Shown piece by piece: positions 8,442 through 16,181 of a stretch of 64,000 nt of DNA. Source of the stretch: Pseudogulbenkiania subflava DSM 22618 (lineage in GTDB: Bacteria > Pseudomonadota > Gammaproteobacteria > Burkholderiales > Chromobacteriaceae); the NCBI RefSeq assembly GCF_900177275.1, contig NZ_FXAG01000005.1, positions 1-64,000 on the forward strand, in the 5' to 3' direction. How positions within the stretch are numbered: position 1 is the first letter of the stretch; the number at the start of each line of letters is the position of its first letter. The notes beneath the pieces are model-generated. The model did no database searches. It was not told where the DNA came from and saw only the letters and a list, made by a program, of their open reading frames with translations. Made by a program: the position numbers and the translations under genes.

Positions 8442-9464
8442 ATGTCATCACTCTTTGCAACCGCATCGTCTTCAACGCCGACCTCGTCGCTCGATGTGGC
8501 GCTGCGATCCGGCAAGCCGCCGCTGGTGCAGGCGGACGCCAGCGGAGATGCAGGCCGTTGGGTCGCCGAGCATCGCGACGAACTGCGCGCCGCCGTCGTC
8601 GAACACGGCGCGCTGCTGGTGCGCGGCCTCGGCTTGCGCGACGTGGAGGAGGTGGGCGTCGTGTTCCGGCAACTGGGCCGCCTGATGATCGAGCGGGAGG
8701 CGTTCGCCACCCGGCAGCGCTACGCCGATGGGCTCTATTCCTCCTCGAAGTGGCCGCCCAGCCAGCCCATGTGCATGCACCACGAGCTCAGCTATGCGCT
8801 CGAATTCCCCTCCCTCATGCTGTTCGCCTGTCTCACCGCGCCTACCGGGGAGGGCGCGACGCCGCTGGCCGACGAGACGGTGATAGGGCCAGCGCTGCCG
8901 GCGGATCTGGTCGACCGCTTCGAGCGGCTCGGGTGGCTGCTGGTCCGCAACTACAACGACGATATCGGGGCGTCGATCGCCGAAGCCTTCGGCAGCGACG
9001 AGCGCCAGGCCGTCGAGAGCTACTGCCGAGCGCATGCGATCCGCTTCGAGTGGCAGCCCGGCGGCGCCTTGCGCACCTGGCAGCGCCGCAGCGCCGTGGT
9101 GCGCCATCCGCGTACCGGCCAGCGCTGCTGGTTCAACCAGATCGCCTTCCTCAACGAGTGGACGATAGACCCGGAGGTGCGCGAGTACCTGGTGGACGTC
9201 TACGGCGAGGACGGGCTGCCGTTCAATACCCGTTTCGGCAACGGCGACCCGATCGGCCCGGACATCGTGCAAACGATCAACGAGGTCTACACCGCCCACA
9301 CCGTGCGCGACGCCTGGCAGTCCGGCGACCTGATGCTGGTGGACAACATCCGCACCGCGCACGCCAGGGAACGCTTCGAGGGGCCGCGCGAGGTACTGGT
9401 CGGCATGGCCGACGCGCTGAACGTGGCGGAATGCTCGCCGACCATCGAGGTGGCCGGCGATTGA
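8442..9464 (+). CDS. TauD/TfdA-family (SyrP-like) Fe(II)/2-oxoglutarate oxygenase
   Basis: 340 residues. The proximal iron ligands are H113-x-E115 in MHHELSY, as in SyrP-type hydroxylases that act on carrier-bound amino acids. The distal ligand is H307 in the RTAHARERF segment, followed by a GPR arginine that binds the 2-oxoglutarate carboxylate. A very strong ribosome site, AAAGGAGGT, lies 8 bp before ATG 8442, so the gene can be translated independently despite the repeat inserted upstream. The next gene starts 22 bp after it. Its role in the cluster is inferred to be hydroxylation of the activated amino acid or the product; the target atom is unknown. Confidence 0.8.
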   Translation: MSSLFATASSSTPTSSLDVALRSGKPPLVQADASGDAGRWVAEHRDELRAAVVEHGALLVRGLGLRDVEEVGVVFRQLGRLMIEREAFATRQRYADGLYSSSKWPPSQPMCMHHELSYALEFPSLMLFACLTAPTGEGATPLADETVIGPALPADLVDRFERLGWLLVRNYNDDIGASIAEAFGSDERQAVESYCRAHAIRFEWQPGGALRTWQRRSAVVRHPRTGQRCWFNQIAFLNEWTIDPEVREYLVDVYGEDGLPFNTRFGNGDPIGPDIVQTINEVYTAHTVRDAWQSGDLMLVDNIRTAHARERFEGPREVLVGMADALNVAECSPTIEVAGD

Positions 9465-9486
9465 CGAAGACCAAAGGAGCTTGCAA

Positions 9487-10503
9487 ATGTCAGCAGGAAA
9501 ATTCGAGACGTTGTTGCAGGATGAGCCGGTGTTCTGGGATGTCGAGCAGAGACCGAGCCGCCAGTCGGAAAGGGAAGCCGTTCTCCCGGTGGACCGTGCC
9601 CGTGTCCTGGTCTGTGACCCGATCCCCGCGGTGGCCATCGAACGGATGCGCGCTGGCGGGCTCGGGGTGGACGAGAAGGACGGACTGTCGCCCGAGGCGC
9701 TGGAGACCCTGATCGGCGGTTACGACGCCGTCGTCGTGCGCTCCGCCACGCGGCTCGGTGCGCGGCAGATCGCGGCGGCGCGGCGGCTGCGGGTCATCGT
9801 CCGCGCCGGGGTCGGTACCGACAACATCGATCTCGCTGCCGCGGCGTCGCGGGACATCGCGGTACTGAATACGCCCAAGGCCTCGACCGGCTCGGTGGCC
9901 GAGCTGGCCCTGGGCTTGTTCCTCGCCCTGGCGCGGCGGATTCCACAGGCCGATGCCGCCGTGAAGTCGGGACGTTGGCCGAAGAAGGCGTTCTCGGACG
10001 GGATCGAGCTGGCGGGCAAGACGCTCGGCATCATCGGTGTCGGCCGGATCGGGGGAACCCTGGGGCGTTGTGCCTCGGCCCTCGGCATGGCCGTCGTCGG
10101 GGCCGACAAGGCCGCCGAGCCCGTGGGCCGCTTCGAGGGGCTCGAACTGCTCTCGCTCGAGGAACTCCTGGCGCGTGCCGACTTGGTCTCGCTGCACACC
10201 CCGCCGAGCGAGGAGGGGCGCGCCGTGATCGGCTGGGAGGAGTTCGCGCGCATGAAGGAGGGGGTCCTGCTGGTCAATTGCGCGCGCGGCGGCTTGGTGG
10301 ACGAGGAGGCGCTCCTCGCGGCGCTCGAGTCGGGCAAGGTGCGCGGGGCCGCCCTCGATGTGTTCGCCGGGGAACCGCCCCGTGACCTGCGGCTCGCCCG
10401 CCATCCTCATGTCATCTGCACGCCGCACCTGGGCGCCTCGACGCGGGAGGCCCAGGCCCGGATCGGCGTGGAGATCGCTCAGATCCTGCTGGAGCAGCTG
10501 TAG
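9487..10503 (+). CDS. SerA-like D-3-phosphoglycerate dehydrogenase, short form
   Basis: 338 residues, D-2-hydroxyacid dehydrogenase fold. NAD site GIIGVGRIGG (about residues 179-188), catalytic Arg in NCARGGLVDE, Glu in AGEPP and His in TPHLG are all present. It lacks the C-terminal ACT/ASB domains of housekeeping SerA and has a ~37-residue N-terminal extension. ATG 9487 is chosen over TTG 9481 because AAGGAGC ends 7 bp before it. In this setting it may feed 3-phosphohydroxypyruvate toward O-phosphoserine, the SbnA substrate, and the missing ACT domain would avoid serine feedback. That role is inference; another 2-hydroxyacid is possible. Confidence 0.75.
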   Translation: MSAGKFETLLQDEPVFWDVEQRPSRQSEREAVLPVDRARVLVCDPIPAVAIERMRAGGLGVDEKDGLSPEALETLIGGYDAVVVRSATRLGARQIAAARRLRVIVRAGVGTDNIDLAAAASRDIAVLNTPKASTGSVAELALGLFLALARRIPQADAAVKSGRWPKKAFSDGIELAGKTLGIIGVGRIGGTLGRCASALGMAVVGADKAAEPVGRFEGLELLSLEELLARADLVSLHTPPSEEGRAVIGWEEFARMKEGVLLVNCARGGLVDEEALLAALESGKVRGAALDVFAGEPPRDLRLARHPHVICTPHLGASTREAQARIGVEIAQILLEQL

Positions 10504-10507
10504 CGCT

Positions 10508-10682
10508 CAGAACCTGTTCACGATCTTGCTGCGCATCCCTGATCGAGGCTCATGTGCTCTGCGTGCCAATCTTCGATTGGCTCAGCGATCAGGAATCCTC
10601 ATGTACTCCAGTACATTCCGGTTCCTGCGCTGCTCTTCACCCCGCTGAGGGCTGCTCGCGACAGATCGTGAGCAGGTTCTCG
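10508..10682. repeat. MITE-like repeat, copy 2 (~175 bp)
   Basis: Begins CAGAACCTGTTCACGATCT and ends AGATCGTGAGCAGGTTCTC, an almost perfect terminal inverted repeat. A second nested pair (CCTGATCG ... CGATCAGG) flanks an apical hairpin TGCCAATC-TTC-GATTGGC. It shares TGTACTCCAGTACA and the CCCCGCTGAGGGC block with copies 1 and 3. It is inverted relative to copy 1, so copies 1 and 2 bracket the oxygenase and SerA-like genes. Confidence 0.8.
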
Positions 10683-10702
10683 GCACGGCATCGGAGACCG
10701 GA

Positions 10703-11449
10703 ATGTGTCAATTACCCTCCCATGAAGTGCATGTCTGGCGCGCCCGTCTGGACGTTTCTCCTGAAACCTCGGCGCGCCTCCAGGCGACGCTCTCTGATGA
10801 CGAATGCCGCCGTAGCGCACGGTTTCGCTTCGAGCGCGATCGCCGGCGTTTTGTCGTCGCGCATGGCGTGCTGCGTGCGCTCCTGGGGAGCTATCTTCAG
10901 ACCCCGGCCGACCGGGTACGCTACGTGTGCAACGCCTTCGGCAAACCGGGCCTCAGCCCTGAATTCGACGGCCGGCTGGCATTTAATCTGTCCCACTCGG
11001 GCGATCTGGCCCTCGTCGCCATCGCCGCCGACGCCAGGCTCGGCATCGATCTCGAACGCATCCGGGCGCAATCCGATTACGCCGACATCGCGCGCTATTT
11101 CTTCTCGGCGGCCGAAGCCGACCAGCTGAGTGCGCTCCCGGAACCGCTTTACGCCGATGCCTTTCTCGCCTGCTGGACCAAGAAGGAGGCGTACCTGAAA
11201 GCCTGCGGCAACGGCCTTGCCGGGCAGCTGGATGGTTTTTCCGTCCCCCTGACGACCGATCCGGATGAGGTGCCGGCAGACCTCGACGGCGCTTCCGGCG
11301 AGATCGTTCCGGCAAGGCCGTGGTCGCTGTATACGCTCCAGCCGGCTCCGGGTTATATCGGGGCGCTGGCCATCGAGGGGCGTGGCTGGAGCGTGAGTGA
11401 ACGCCAGTGGGACATGGCGGAATCCGTCGAAAACGCACAAAAGCCATGA
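10703..11449 (+). CDS. Sfp-type 4'-phosphopantetheinyl transferase
   Basis: 248 residues. The Mg-binding GIDLERI (about residues 114-120) and WTKKEAYLK (about 158-166) signatures are the two hallmark motifs of the Sfp/Gsp class. It should convert the apo carrier domains of the two synthetase proteins (Ser49 and Ser798) to holo forms. The start ATG 10703 follows a weak GGAG and lies 20 bp after repeat copy 2. The C-terminus overlaps a bidirectional terminator. Its position at the end of the cluster supports a dedicated role, though such enzymes often serve several pathways. Confidence 0.9.
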   Translation: MCQLPSHEVHVWRARLDVSPETSARLQATLSDDECRRSARFRFERDRRRFVVAHGVLRALLGSYLQTPADRVRYVCNAFGKPGLSPEFDGRLAFNLSHSGDLALVAIAADARLGIDLERIRAQSDYADIARYFFSAAEADQLSALPEPLYADAFLACWTKKEAYLKACGNGLAGQLDGFSVPLTTDPDEVPADLDGASGEIVPARPWSLYTLQPAPGYIGALAIEGRGWSVSERQWDMAESVENAQKP

Positions 11450-11480
11450 CAACGCATCATCGCTGTCATGGCTTGTCTTG
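11441..11480. terminator. bidirectional terminator between PPTase and aroQ
   Basis: Stem AAGCCATGACA (11441-11451) pairs perfectly with TGTCATGGCTT (11464-11474). It straddles the PPTase stop codon and faces the convergent aroQ operon. Confidence 0.7.
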
Positions 11481-11530
11481 GTGACTGGCGCGGGGCGGCC
11501 TGTCGCGGCCTGATCAATCCCGCAAGCCCC

Positions 11531-11986
11531 TTAGCCCTGGAGTTTGCGCACCAGCCCTTCCATCGCCAGGATGTAGCCGGTGACGCCGAAGCCGACCACG
11601 ATGCCGGCGGCGGCCGGCGAGACGTAGGAGTGGTGGCGGAACGACTCGCGGGCGTGCACGTTGGAGATGTGGATTTCGATCACCGGCAGGTCGCCGACAC
11701 CCTTGATGGCGTCGTGCAGCGCAATCGAGGTGTGCGTCAGCGCGCCGGGGTTGATGACGACGCCGAGCAGGGTGCCGTCACGAAACGCCTGGCCGGCTTC
11801 GTGGACCTTGTCGAGCAGGGCGCCTTCCCAGTTGCTCTGGAAGCATTCCACTTCGTAGCCCAGGCGCTCGCCGGTTTCCTTGCACATCGCCTCGACGTCG
11901 GCCAGCGTGGTGTGGCCGTACTGGGCCGGCTCGCGCGTCCCCAGCAGGTTCAGGTTGGGGCCGTTCAGTACCAGAATTTTTTTCAT
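11531..11986 (-). CDS. aroQ: type II 3-dehydroquinate dehydratase
   Basis: 151 residues. The N-terminus [16 protein letters not shown] carries the type II signature, with the active-site tyrosine in QYGHT and the conserved His/Asn region further on. It interconverts 3-dehydroquinate and 3-dehydroshikimate. ATG 11986 is preceded by GAGGACG; a longer upstream frame has no site. It is the last gene of a minus-strand set quiC - aroE-like - aroQ, with 13 bp between it and the aroE-like gene. The context makes it a catabolic enzyme feeding quinate-derived dehydroquinate to QuiC rather than the biosynthetic copy. Confidence 0.93.
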   Translation of the reverse strand: MKKILVLNGPNLNLLGTREPAQYGHTTLADVEAMCKETGERLGYEVECFQSNWEGALLDKVHEAGQAFRDGTLLGVVINPGALTHTSIALHDAIKGVGDLPVIEIHISNVHARESFRHHSYVSPAAAGIVVGFGVTGYILAMEGLVRKLQG

Positions 11987-11999
11987 CGTTCGTCCTCGT

Positions 12000-12833
12000 T
12001 CAATACGTGATCTGCGATACCGCACGCAGTTCGTCCGGGGTGGCGGTGCCGAAGCCGAAGAACTCCAGGTAGGCGGGAATCATCTCGAACAGCATGTCGG
12101 TGCCGACCTGCACTTGGCAACCCTTTTCCATCGCGGCGCGCAGCAGCGGGGTGTATTCGGACTTCATCACCACCTCGCCAACGAAGGTGCCGGGGGCGAT
12201 GTGCGAGACGTCGAACGGCAGCGGATCGTCATCGTTCATGCCCACCGGCGTGGCGTTGACCACTACGTCGTAACCGGCCGGGTCGTTGGAACCGGTGGTG
12301 ATGACGAGCTGCGGGTAGTGCTCGGCGAGGCGCCCCGCCAGGGCCATAGCCTGGGCATCGCGGGTGTCGAACAGGGCCAGTTCCGCCACGCCGGCGGCGG
12401 CCAGCGACGCGGCGATGGCCGAGCCGACGCCGCCGCAGCCGGACACGAGCACGCGGGTGCCGGCCAGCTTGCGGCCCTTGCGCTCGACGCCGCGCACGAA
12501 ACCGGCGCCGTCGAACTGGTCGCCCAGCAGGGTGCCGTCCGGGCGCAGCAGGATGGCATTGCAGGCGCCGGCGATTTTGGCGGTCGGGGTGGCGTCGTCG
12601 ACCAGGTCGAGCGTGGTGATCTTGTGCGGCATGGTCACCAGCGCGCCGCGGATATTGCGCAGCCGGAACAGCGATTTGAGAAAGACCGCGTAGTCGTCGG
12701 GCTTGACGCCCATCGGCACCACCACGGCGTCGATGCCTTGTTTCTCGAACCACGGGTTGTAAATCATCGGCGCCTTGAAGGCTTCGGTCGGGTAGCCGAG
12801 GTGGGCGATCAGGGTGGTTTTGCCGCTAATCAT
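12000..12833 (-). CDS. quinate/shikimate dehydrogenase family protein (AroE-like)
   Basis: 277 residues. The substrate-domain lysine lies in VTMPHK (about residues 67-72) and the dinucleotide site is [10 protein letters not shown] (about 130-139). It oxidises shikimate or quinate with NAD(P). It lies between quiC and aroQ in a catabolic set, so a catabolic shikimate/quinate dehydrogenase is more likely than the biosynthetic AroE. No separate quinate dehydrogenase is seen, so this enzyme may handle both substrates. The start has a GGAGGAGTGA ribosome site. Confidence 0.88.
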   Translation of the reverse strand: MISGKTTLIAHLGYPTEAFKAPMIYNPWFEKQGIDAVVVPMGVKPDDYAVFLKSLFRLRNIRGALVTMPHKITTLDLVDDATPTAKIAGACNAILLRPDGTLLGDQFDGAGFVRGVERKGRKLAGTRVLVSGCGGVGSAIAASLAAAGVAELALFDTRDAQAMALAGRLAEHYPQLVITTGSNDPAGYDVVVNATPVGMNDDDPLPFDVSHIAPGTFVGEVVMKSEYTPLLRAAMEKGCQVQVGTDMLFEMIPAYLEFFGFGTATPDELRAVSQITY

Positions 12834-12924
12834 CGAGTCACTCCTCCATTGTTTGATTATTCATGAACACGCTGGTGGTTGGTCATGGCGCCCCCTGCAT
12901 GGGGGCGCTGTCGTTTGTCGGGGC

Positions 12925-14862
12925 TCAGTCGGCCCAGCTCGCGCCGCGCTGGCCGGCGCGCGCGCGGGTCTGCGCCAGGGCGGCCAGCCGCACCGCCACG
13001 TTGGCCGCGCCGTACTGCTGGTAGCCACCGCGCCGTTCGATGATCTCGAAGAAGAAGCGTTCCTCGAACGGCTCGGTGTAGACGTGCAAGAGCTCGCCGC
13101 CGTCCGGGTCGCGGTCGTACAGCACGTTGGCGGCGGCGATCCGTGCGATGAACGCCGGCTCCAGGTCGAAGCGCGCGGCCAGATCGTCGTAGTAGTTGCG
13201 TGGAATCTCCAGCAGCGGCAGGCCGGCCTCGCGCGCCGCCGCCACCGCCGCAAAGATGTCGTCGGCGGCGAAGGCGACGTGCTGCAGGCCGGAGCCGCGG
13301 TAGGTCGACACCGAGCGGGCGATGGCGGTGTTGCGGTTTTCCGAGATGTTGAGCGGGATGCGGATGGTGCGGTCGGCGCTGCGCAGCACGCGGCTCTTCA
13401 CCAGGCCGTACGGATCGGGCAGCACCCACTCGTGCTCGGCTTCGAAGCCGTACACGGCGCGGAAATAGAGCGACCAGGTATCCAGCGTTTCGGCCGGCAG
13501 GCCGAGCGCGAAGTGATCGATGGCCGACAGCGTGGTGCGTGCCGCGGCGGCGACGCCGCCCGGCAGCGGATCGAAGTCGCTGTCGTAGATCGAGCGGCCG
13601 TCCAGGCCCTTGTCCACCAGGTATTGCAGGCTGCCGTCCGGGGCGCGCACCGCCGGAATCTGGCGCTCGTTGGGGCCGACGCGGCTTTCGAACGGGCGAG
13701 CGCGGTACAGCTTGGCGCGCTCCAGCGCGGCGCGGCTGTCGTCGACGCGGAACGCCGCCGCGCACAGCGAGGGGCCGTGGGCGACGAAGAAGGCGTGGGC
13801 GAACGAGTCGGGCTCGGCGTTGAGAATCAGGTTGACGCTGCCGTGGCGGTACAGGTCGACGTTCTTCGATTTGTGGCGTGCGGCATGGGCGAAGCCGAGC
13901 TTCTGGAACCACGTGGCGAGGCGGCGCGCAGCGTCGTCGTCGACGGCGAATTCGAGGAACTCGACGCCGTCGAAGCGGGACGGCGCGGGCGGCGCGAACA
14001 GCGCCTCGGCACTTTTCGCGTTCTCAAGGTTGGCCGAAGACGCCTGCAGCGCCTGGCGCGTGGTTTCTTCCAGGTAGAGCAGCGAGCGCAGGCCGTCGGC
14101 CGCGGTGATGCGGGTCGGCGCGGCGCGGAAGCCGTCGTTGAAGATTTCCAGCGACAGCGGGCCGTGGTAGCCGCTTTGCAGGATCGGGGCGAGGAAGGCT
14201 GGCAGGTCGAACTCGCCCTGGCCGGGGAAACAGCGGAAGTGGCGGCTCCACTCCATGACGTCCATCGCCAGCACCGGGGCGTCGGCCATCTGCAGGAACA
14301 CGATCTTGTCGCCGGGAATCTCCGATAGCCGCGACAGGTCGTCCTTGATCGACAGGGTGTGGAAGCTGTCGAGGATGATGCCGAGGTTGGGGTGGTCGAC
14401 CGCCTTCACGATGTCCCACACGTGGCGATAGGAGTTGACGTAACGCCCCCAGGCCAGCGCCTCGTAGCCGACCAGGATGCCGCGCTTGGCGGCGCGTTCG
14501 GCCAACTGGTGCAGGTCGTCGGCGATCACGGCGTCGTCGCGGATTACGTCGGGCTGCACGCTGCTGCACACCAGGATGCGGTCGGTGCCGAGTTCCTGCA
14601 TCAGGTCGAACTTGCGCTCGGCGCGGTCGAGGTTGTGCTGCAGCTTGTCGCGGCGGCCGCCTTCGAAGTCGCGGAACGGCTGGAACAGCATGATCTTGAG
14701 CCCGAGGTCGTCGCAGAGGCGCTTGGCGTCACGCGGCGAGCCTTCGAAGTACAGCAGGTCGTTCTCGAAAATCTCCACCCCGTCGAACCCGGCGGCGGCG
14801 ATCGCCTCGAGCTTCTCCGGCAGCGTGCCGCTCAGCGACACCGTGGCAATGGAATGCTGCAT
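12925..14862 (-). CDS. quiC: 3-dehydroshikimate dehydratase, two-domain (TIM barrel plus HPPD-like VOC)
   Basis: 645 residues. Residues 1-~270 form a sugar-isomerase/AP-endonuclease-like TIM barrel (GFDGVEIFEND near the N-terminus). Residues ~300-630 form a two-module VOC region like 4-hydroxyphenylpyruvate dioxygenase, with metal-ligand-type residues (DHFAL, QHVAF, YTEPFEERFFFEI). This fused form is the QuiC1-type dehydratase of pseudomonads and betaproteobacteria. It converts 3-dehydroshikimate to protocatechuate, linking this operon to the adjacent pca genes. ATG 14862 has GAGAGG upstream; the frame continues upstream into repeat copy 3, which I reject as coding. Confidence 0.9.
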   Translation of the reverse strand: MQHSIATVSLSGTLPEKLEAIAAAGFDGVEIFENDLLYFEGSPRDAKRLCDDLGLKIMLFQPFRDFEGGRRDKLQHNLDRAERKFDLMQELGTDRILVCSSVQPDVIRDDAVIADDLHQLAERAAKRGILVGYEALAWGRYVNSYRHVWDIVKAVDHPNLGIILDSFHTLSIKDDLSRLSEIPGDKIVFLQMADAPVLAMDVMEWSRHFRCFPGQGEFDLPAFLAPILQSGYHGPLSLEIFNDGFRAAPTRITAADGLRSLLYLEETTRQALQASSANLENAKSAEALFAPPAPSRFDGVEFLEFAVDDDAARRLATWFQKLGFAHAARHKSKNVDLYRHGSVNLILNAEPDSFAHAFFVAHGPSLCAAAFRVDDSRAALERAKLYRARPFESRVGPNERQIPAVRAPDGSLQYLVDKGLDGRSIYDSDFDPLPGGVAAAARTTLSAIDHFALGLPAETLDTWSLYFRAVYGFEAEHEWVLPDPYGLVKSRVLRSADRTIRIPLNISENRNTAIARSVSTYRGSGLQHVAFAADDIFAAVAAAREAGLPLLEIPRNYYDDLAARFDLEPAFIARIAAANVLYDRDPDGGELLHVYTEPFEERFFFEIIERRGGYQQYGAANVAVRLAALAQTRARAGQRGASWAD

Positions 14863-14893
14863 GGTCGGTCCTCTCAAGAAATGAGCGTATTTC

Positions 14894-15097
14894 TCCGAAC
14901 CCGTTCCCGATCGTGCCGCGCACCCTGATCGGGGCTTATGTGCACTGCGTGCGAATCTTTCGCCGGGCACATCGAAGATGTGCACGCAGAGATTCGCTTG
15001 GCGATCAGGAATCCTCATGTACTCCAGCACATTCCGGTTCCTGCGCTGCGTTCACCCCGCTGAGGGCGGCTCGCGACAGATCGTGAACAGATTCTCA
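14894..15097. repeat. MITE-like repeat, copy 3 (~204 bp)
   Basis: Same orientation as copy 2. Outer ends are CCGAACCCGTTCCCGATCG and AGATCGTGAACAGATTCTC. It has a longer apical arm (GCACATCGAAGATGTGC palindrome) than copies 1 and 2. It lies 31 bp upstream of the quiC start, between quiC and the divergent pcaI promoter, so it is probably part of the quiC leader. Confidence 0.8.
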
Positions 15098-15130
15098 GGA
15101 TAGTCTCCGCCTTCGCTGAGGTGGAGTTTT

Positions 15131-15145
15131 GTTCGATAGTCGATT
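15131..15145. promoter_or_regulatory. PcaR/PcaU-like half-matched operator
   Basis: GTTCGATAGTCGATT resembles the GTTCGATAATCGCAC site used by IclR-family regulators of protocatechuate genes, with a weaker right arm. It lies in the quiC-pcaI divergent region, nearer quiC. Confidence 0.45.
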
Positions 15146-15293
15146 ATATGTTCTGTATTCGGACAATTGCTATAGCTTTGTGCGTGCCCCACGAGCGTGT
15201 CGTTTTCACCCCGGTGCGGTGAGCGCGAGCGCTGCAAGGCCCAGGCGCATTGCCTTCGGCGCCATCCGGGGCGAGCGATGGTCAGAAATGTTT

Positions 15294-15327
15294 GTGCGAT
15301 AGTCGCACTATACTTCGATAATCGCCC
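15294..15327 (+). promoter_or_regulatory. tandem IclR-type (PcaR/PcaU-like) operators upstream of pcaI
   Basis: GTGCGATAGTCGCAC (15294-15308) is a perfect 6-bp inverted repeat around TAG. It is followed 4 bp later by CTTCGATAATCGCCC (15313-15327). Both match the known PcaR/PcaU recognition pattern. They sit directly upstream of a good -35 element, a position typical of activation. No IclR gene is in the window. Confidence 0.65.
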
Positions 15328-15356
15328 TTGACGCTGGGTATGGCGAACCCTACATT
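15328..15356 (+). promoter_or_regulatory. sigma-70 promoter for pcaIJF
   Basis: TTGACG (15328-15333) is separated by 17 bp from TACATT (15351-15356). It begins immediately after the operators and lies ~130 bp before the pcaI start. Confidence 0.55.
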
Positions 15357-15485
15357 GTGTTCATTAATAGACGCAGTGTTCGGTCAGCGCCCGTTTTGTG
15401 GTTGGCGCCGTCTGGCCGGGCATGTTCATCAACCCAAGCAAAGGATCTCACCCTCTATATAGAAGGGTGGGGCGGGAGCGAGACC

Positions 15486-16169
15486 ATGATCGACAAGACC
15501 GTTGCCTCCCTTGAGGAGGCGGTGGCCGGCATCTTCGACGGTGCCACCGTGATGATCGGCGGCTTCGGCACGGCGGGACAGCCGGCCGAGCTGATCGATG
15601 CGCTGATCGCGCAGGGCGCGAAAGACCTCACCATCGTCAACAACAACGCCGGCAACGGTGACATCGGGCTGGCCGCGCTGTTGAAGGCCCGCCGCGTCAA
15701 GAAGATCATCTGCTCGTTCCCGCGTCAGGCCGATTCGCACGTGTTCGACGCGCTCTACCGCGCCGGCGAGATCGAGCTGGAACTGGTGCCGCAGGGCAAC
15801 CTCGCCGCGCGCATCCAGGCTGCCGGCGCTGGTCTTGGCGCCATCTTCACCCCGACCGGCTACGGCACGCTGTTGGCCGAAGGCAAGGAAACGCGCGAGA
15901 TCGATGGCAAGCACTACGTGCTGGAATACCCGATCAAGGCCGACTTCGCGCTGATCAAGGCGCTGAAGGGCGACCGCTGGGGCAACCTGATCTACCGCAA
16001 GGCGGCGCGCAACTTCGGCCCGATCATGGCGACGGCGGCTGGCGTCACCATCGCGCAGGTGTCCGAAATCGTGCCCTTGGGCGACCTGGACCCCGAAGTC
16101 ATCGTGACCCCGGGCATTTTCGTGCAGCGCGTCGTCGCCATCGGCAACGCCGTGGCGCAAGCGGCGTAA
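15486..16169 (+). CDS. pcaI: 3-oxoadipate CoA-transferase subunit A
   Basis: 227 residues, family I CoA-transferase alpha subunit with the GGFGTAGQP glycine-rich motif (about residues 24-32). With PcaJ it transfers CoA from succinyl-CoA to 3-oxoadipate. The start ATG 15486 is placed at MIDKTV, the usual N-terminus of the family, with a modest GGGAGC upstream; the longer frame to 15357 would extend into the leader. pcaJ follows after 12 bp. It is the first gene of the pcaIJF-BDC transcript under the operator/promoter at 15294-15356. Confidence 0.93.
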   Translation: MIDKTVASLEEAVAGIFDGATVMIGGFGTAGQPAELIDALIAQGAKDLTIVNNNAGNGDIGLAALLKARRVKKIICSFPRQADSHVFDALYRAGEIELELVPQGNLAARIQAAGAGLGAIFTPTGYGTLLAEGKETREIDGKHYVLEYPIKADFALIKALKGDRWGNLIYRKAARNFGPIMATAAGVTIAQVSEIVPLGDLDPEVIVTPGIFVQRVVAIGNAVAQAA

Positions 16170-16181
16170 AGGAGTAGCGAC

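Noticed and set aside
12888-12908. GCGCCCCC/GGGGGCGC hairpin after quiC as a terminator
   Set aside because: The stem is perfect but no U-tract follows on the minus strand and the next operon gene starts soon after.
12814-14328. 504-codon plus-strand frame opposite quiC
   Set aside because: Antisense shadow; quiC has full domain support and the frame has no ribosome site or motif.
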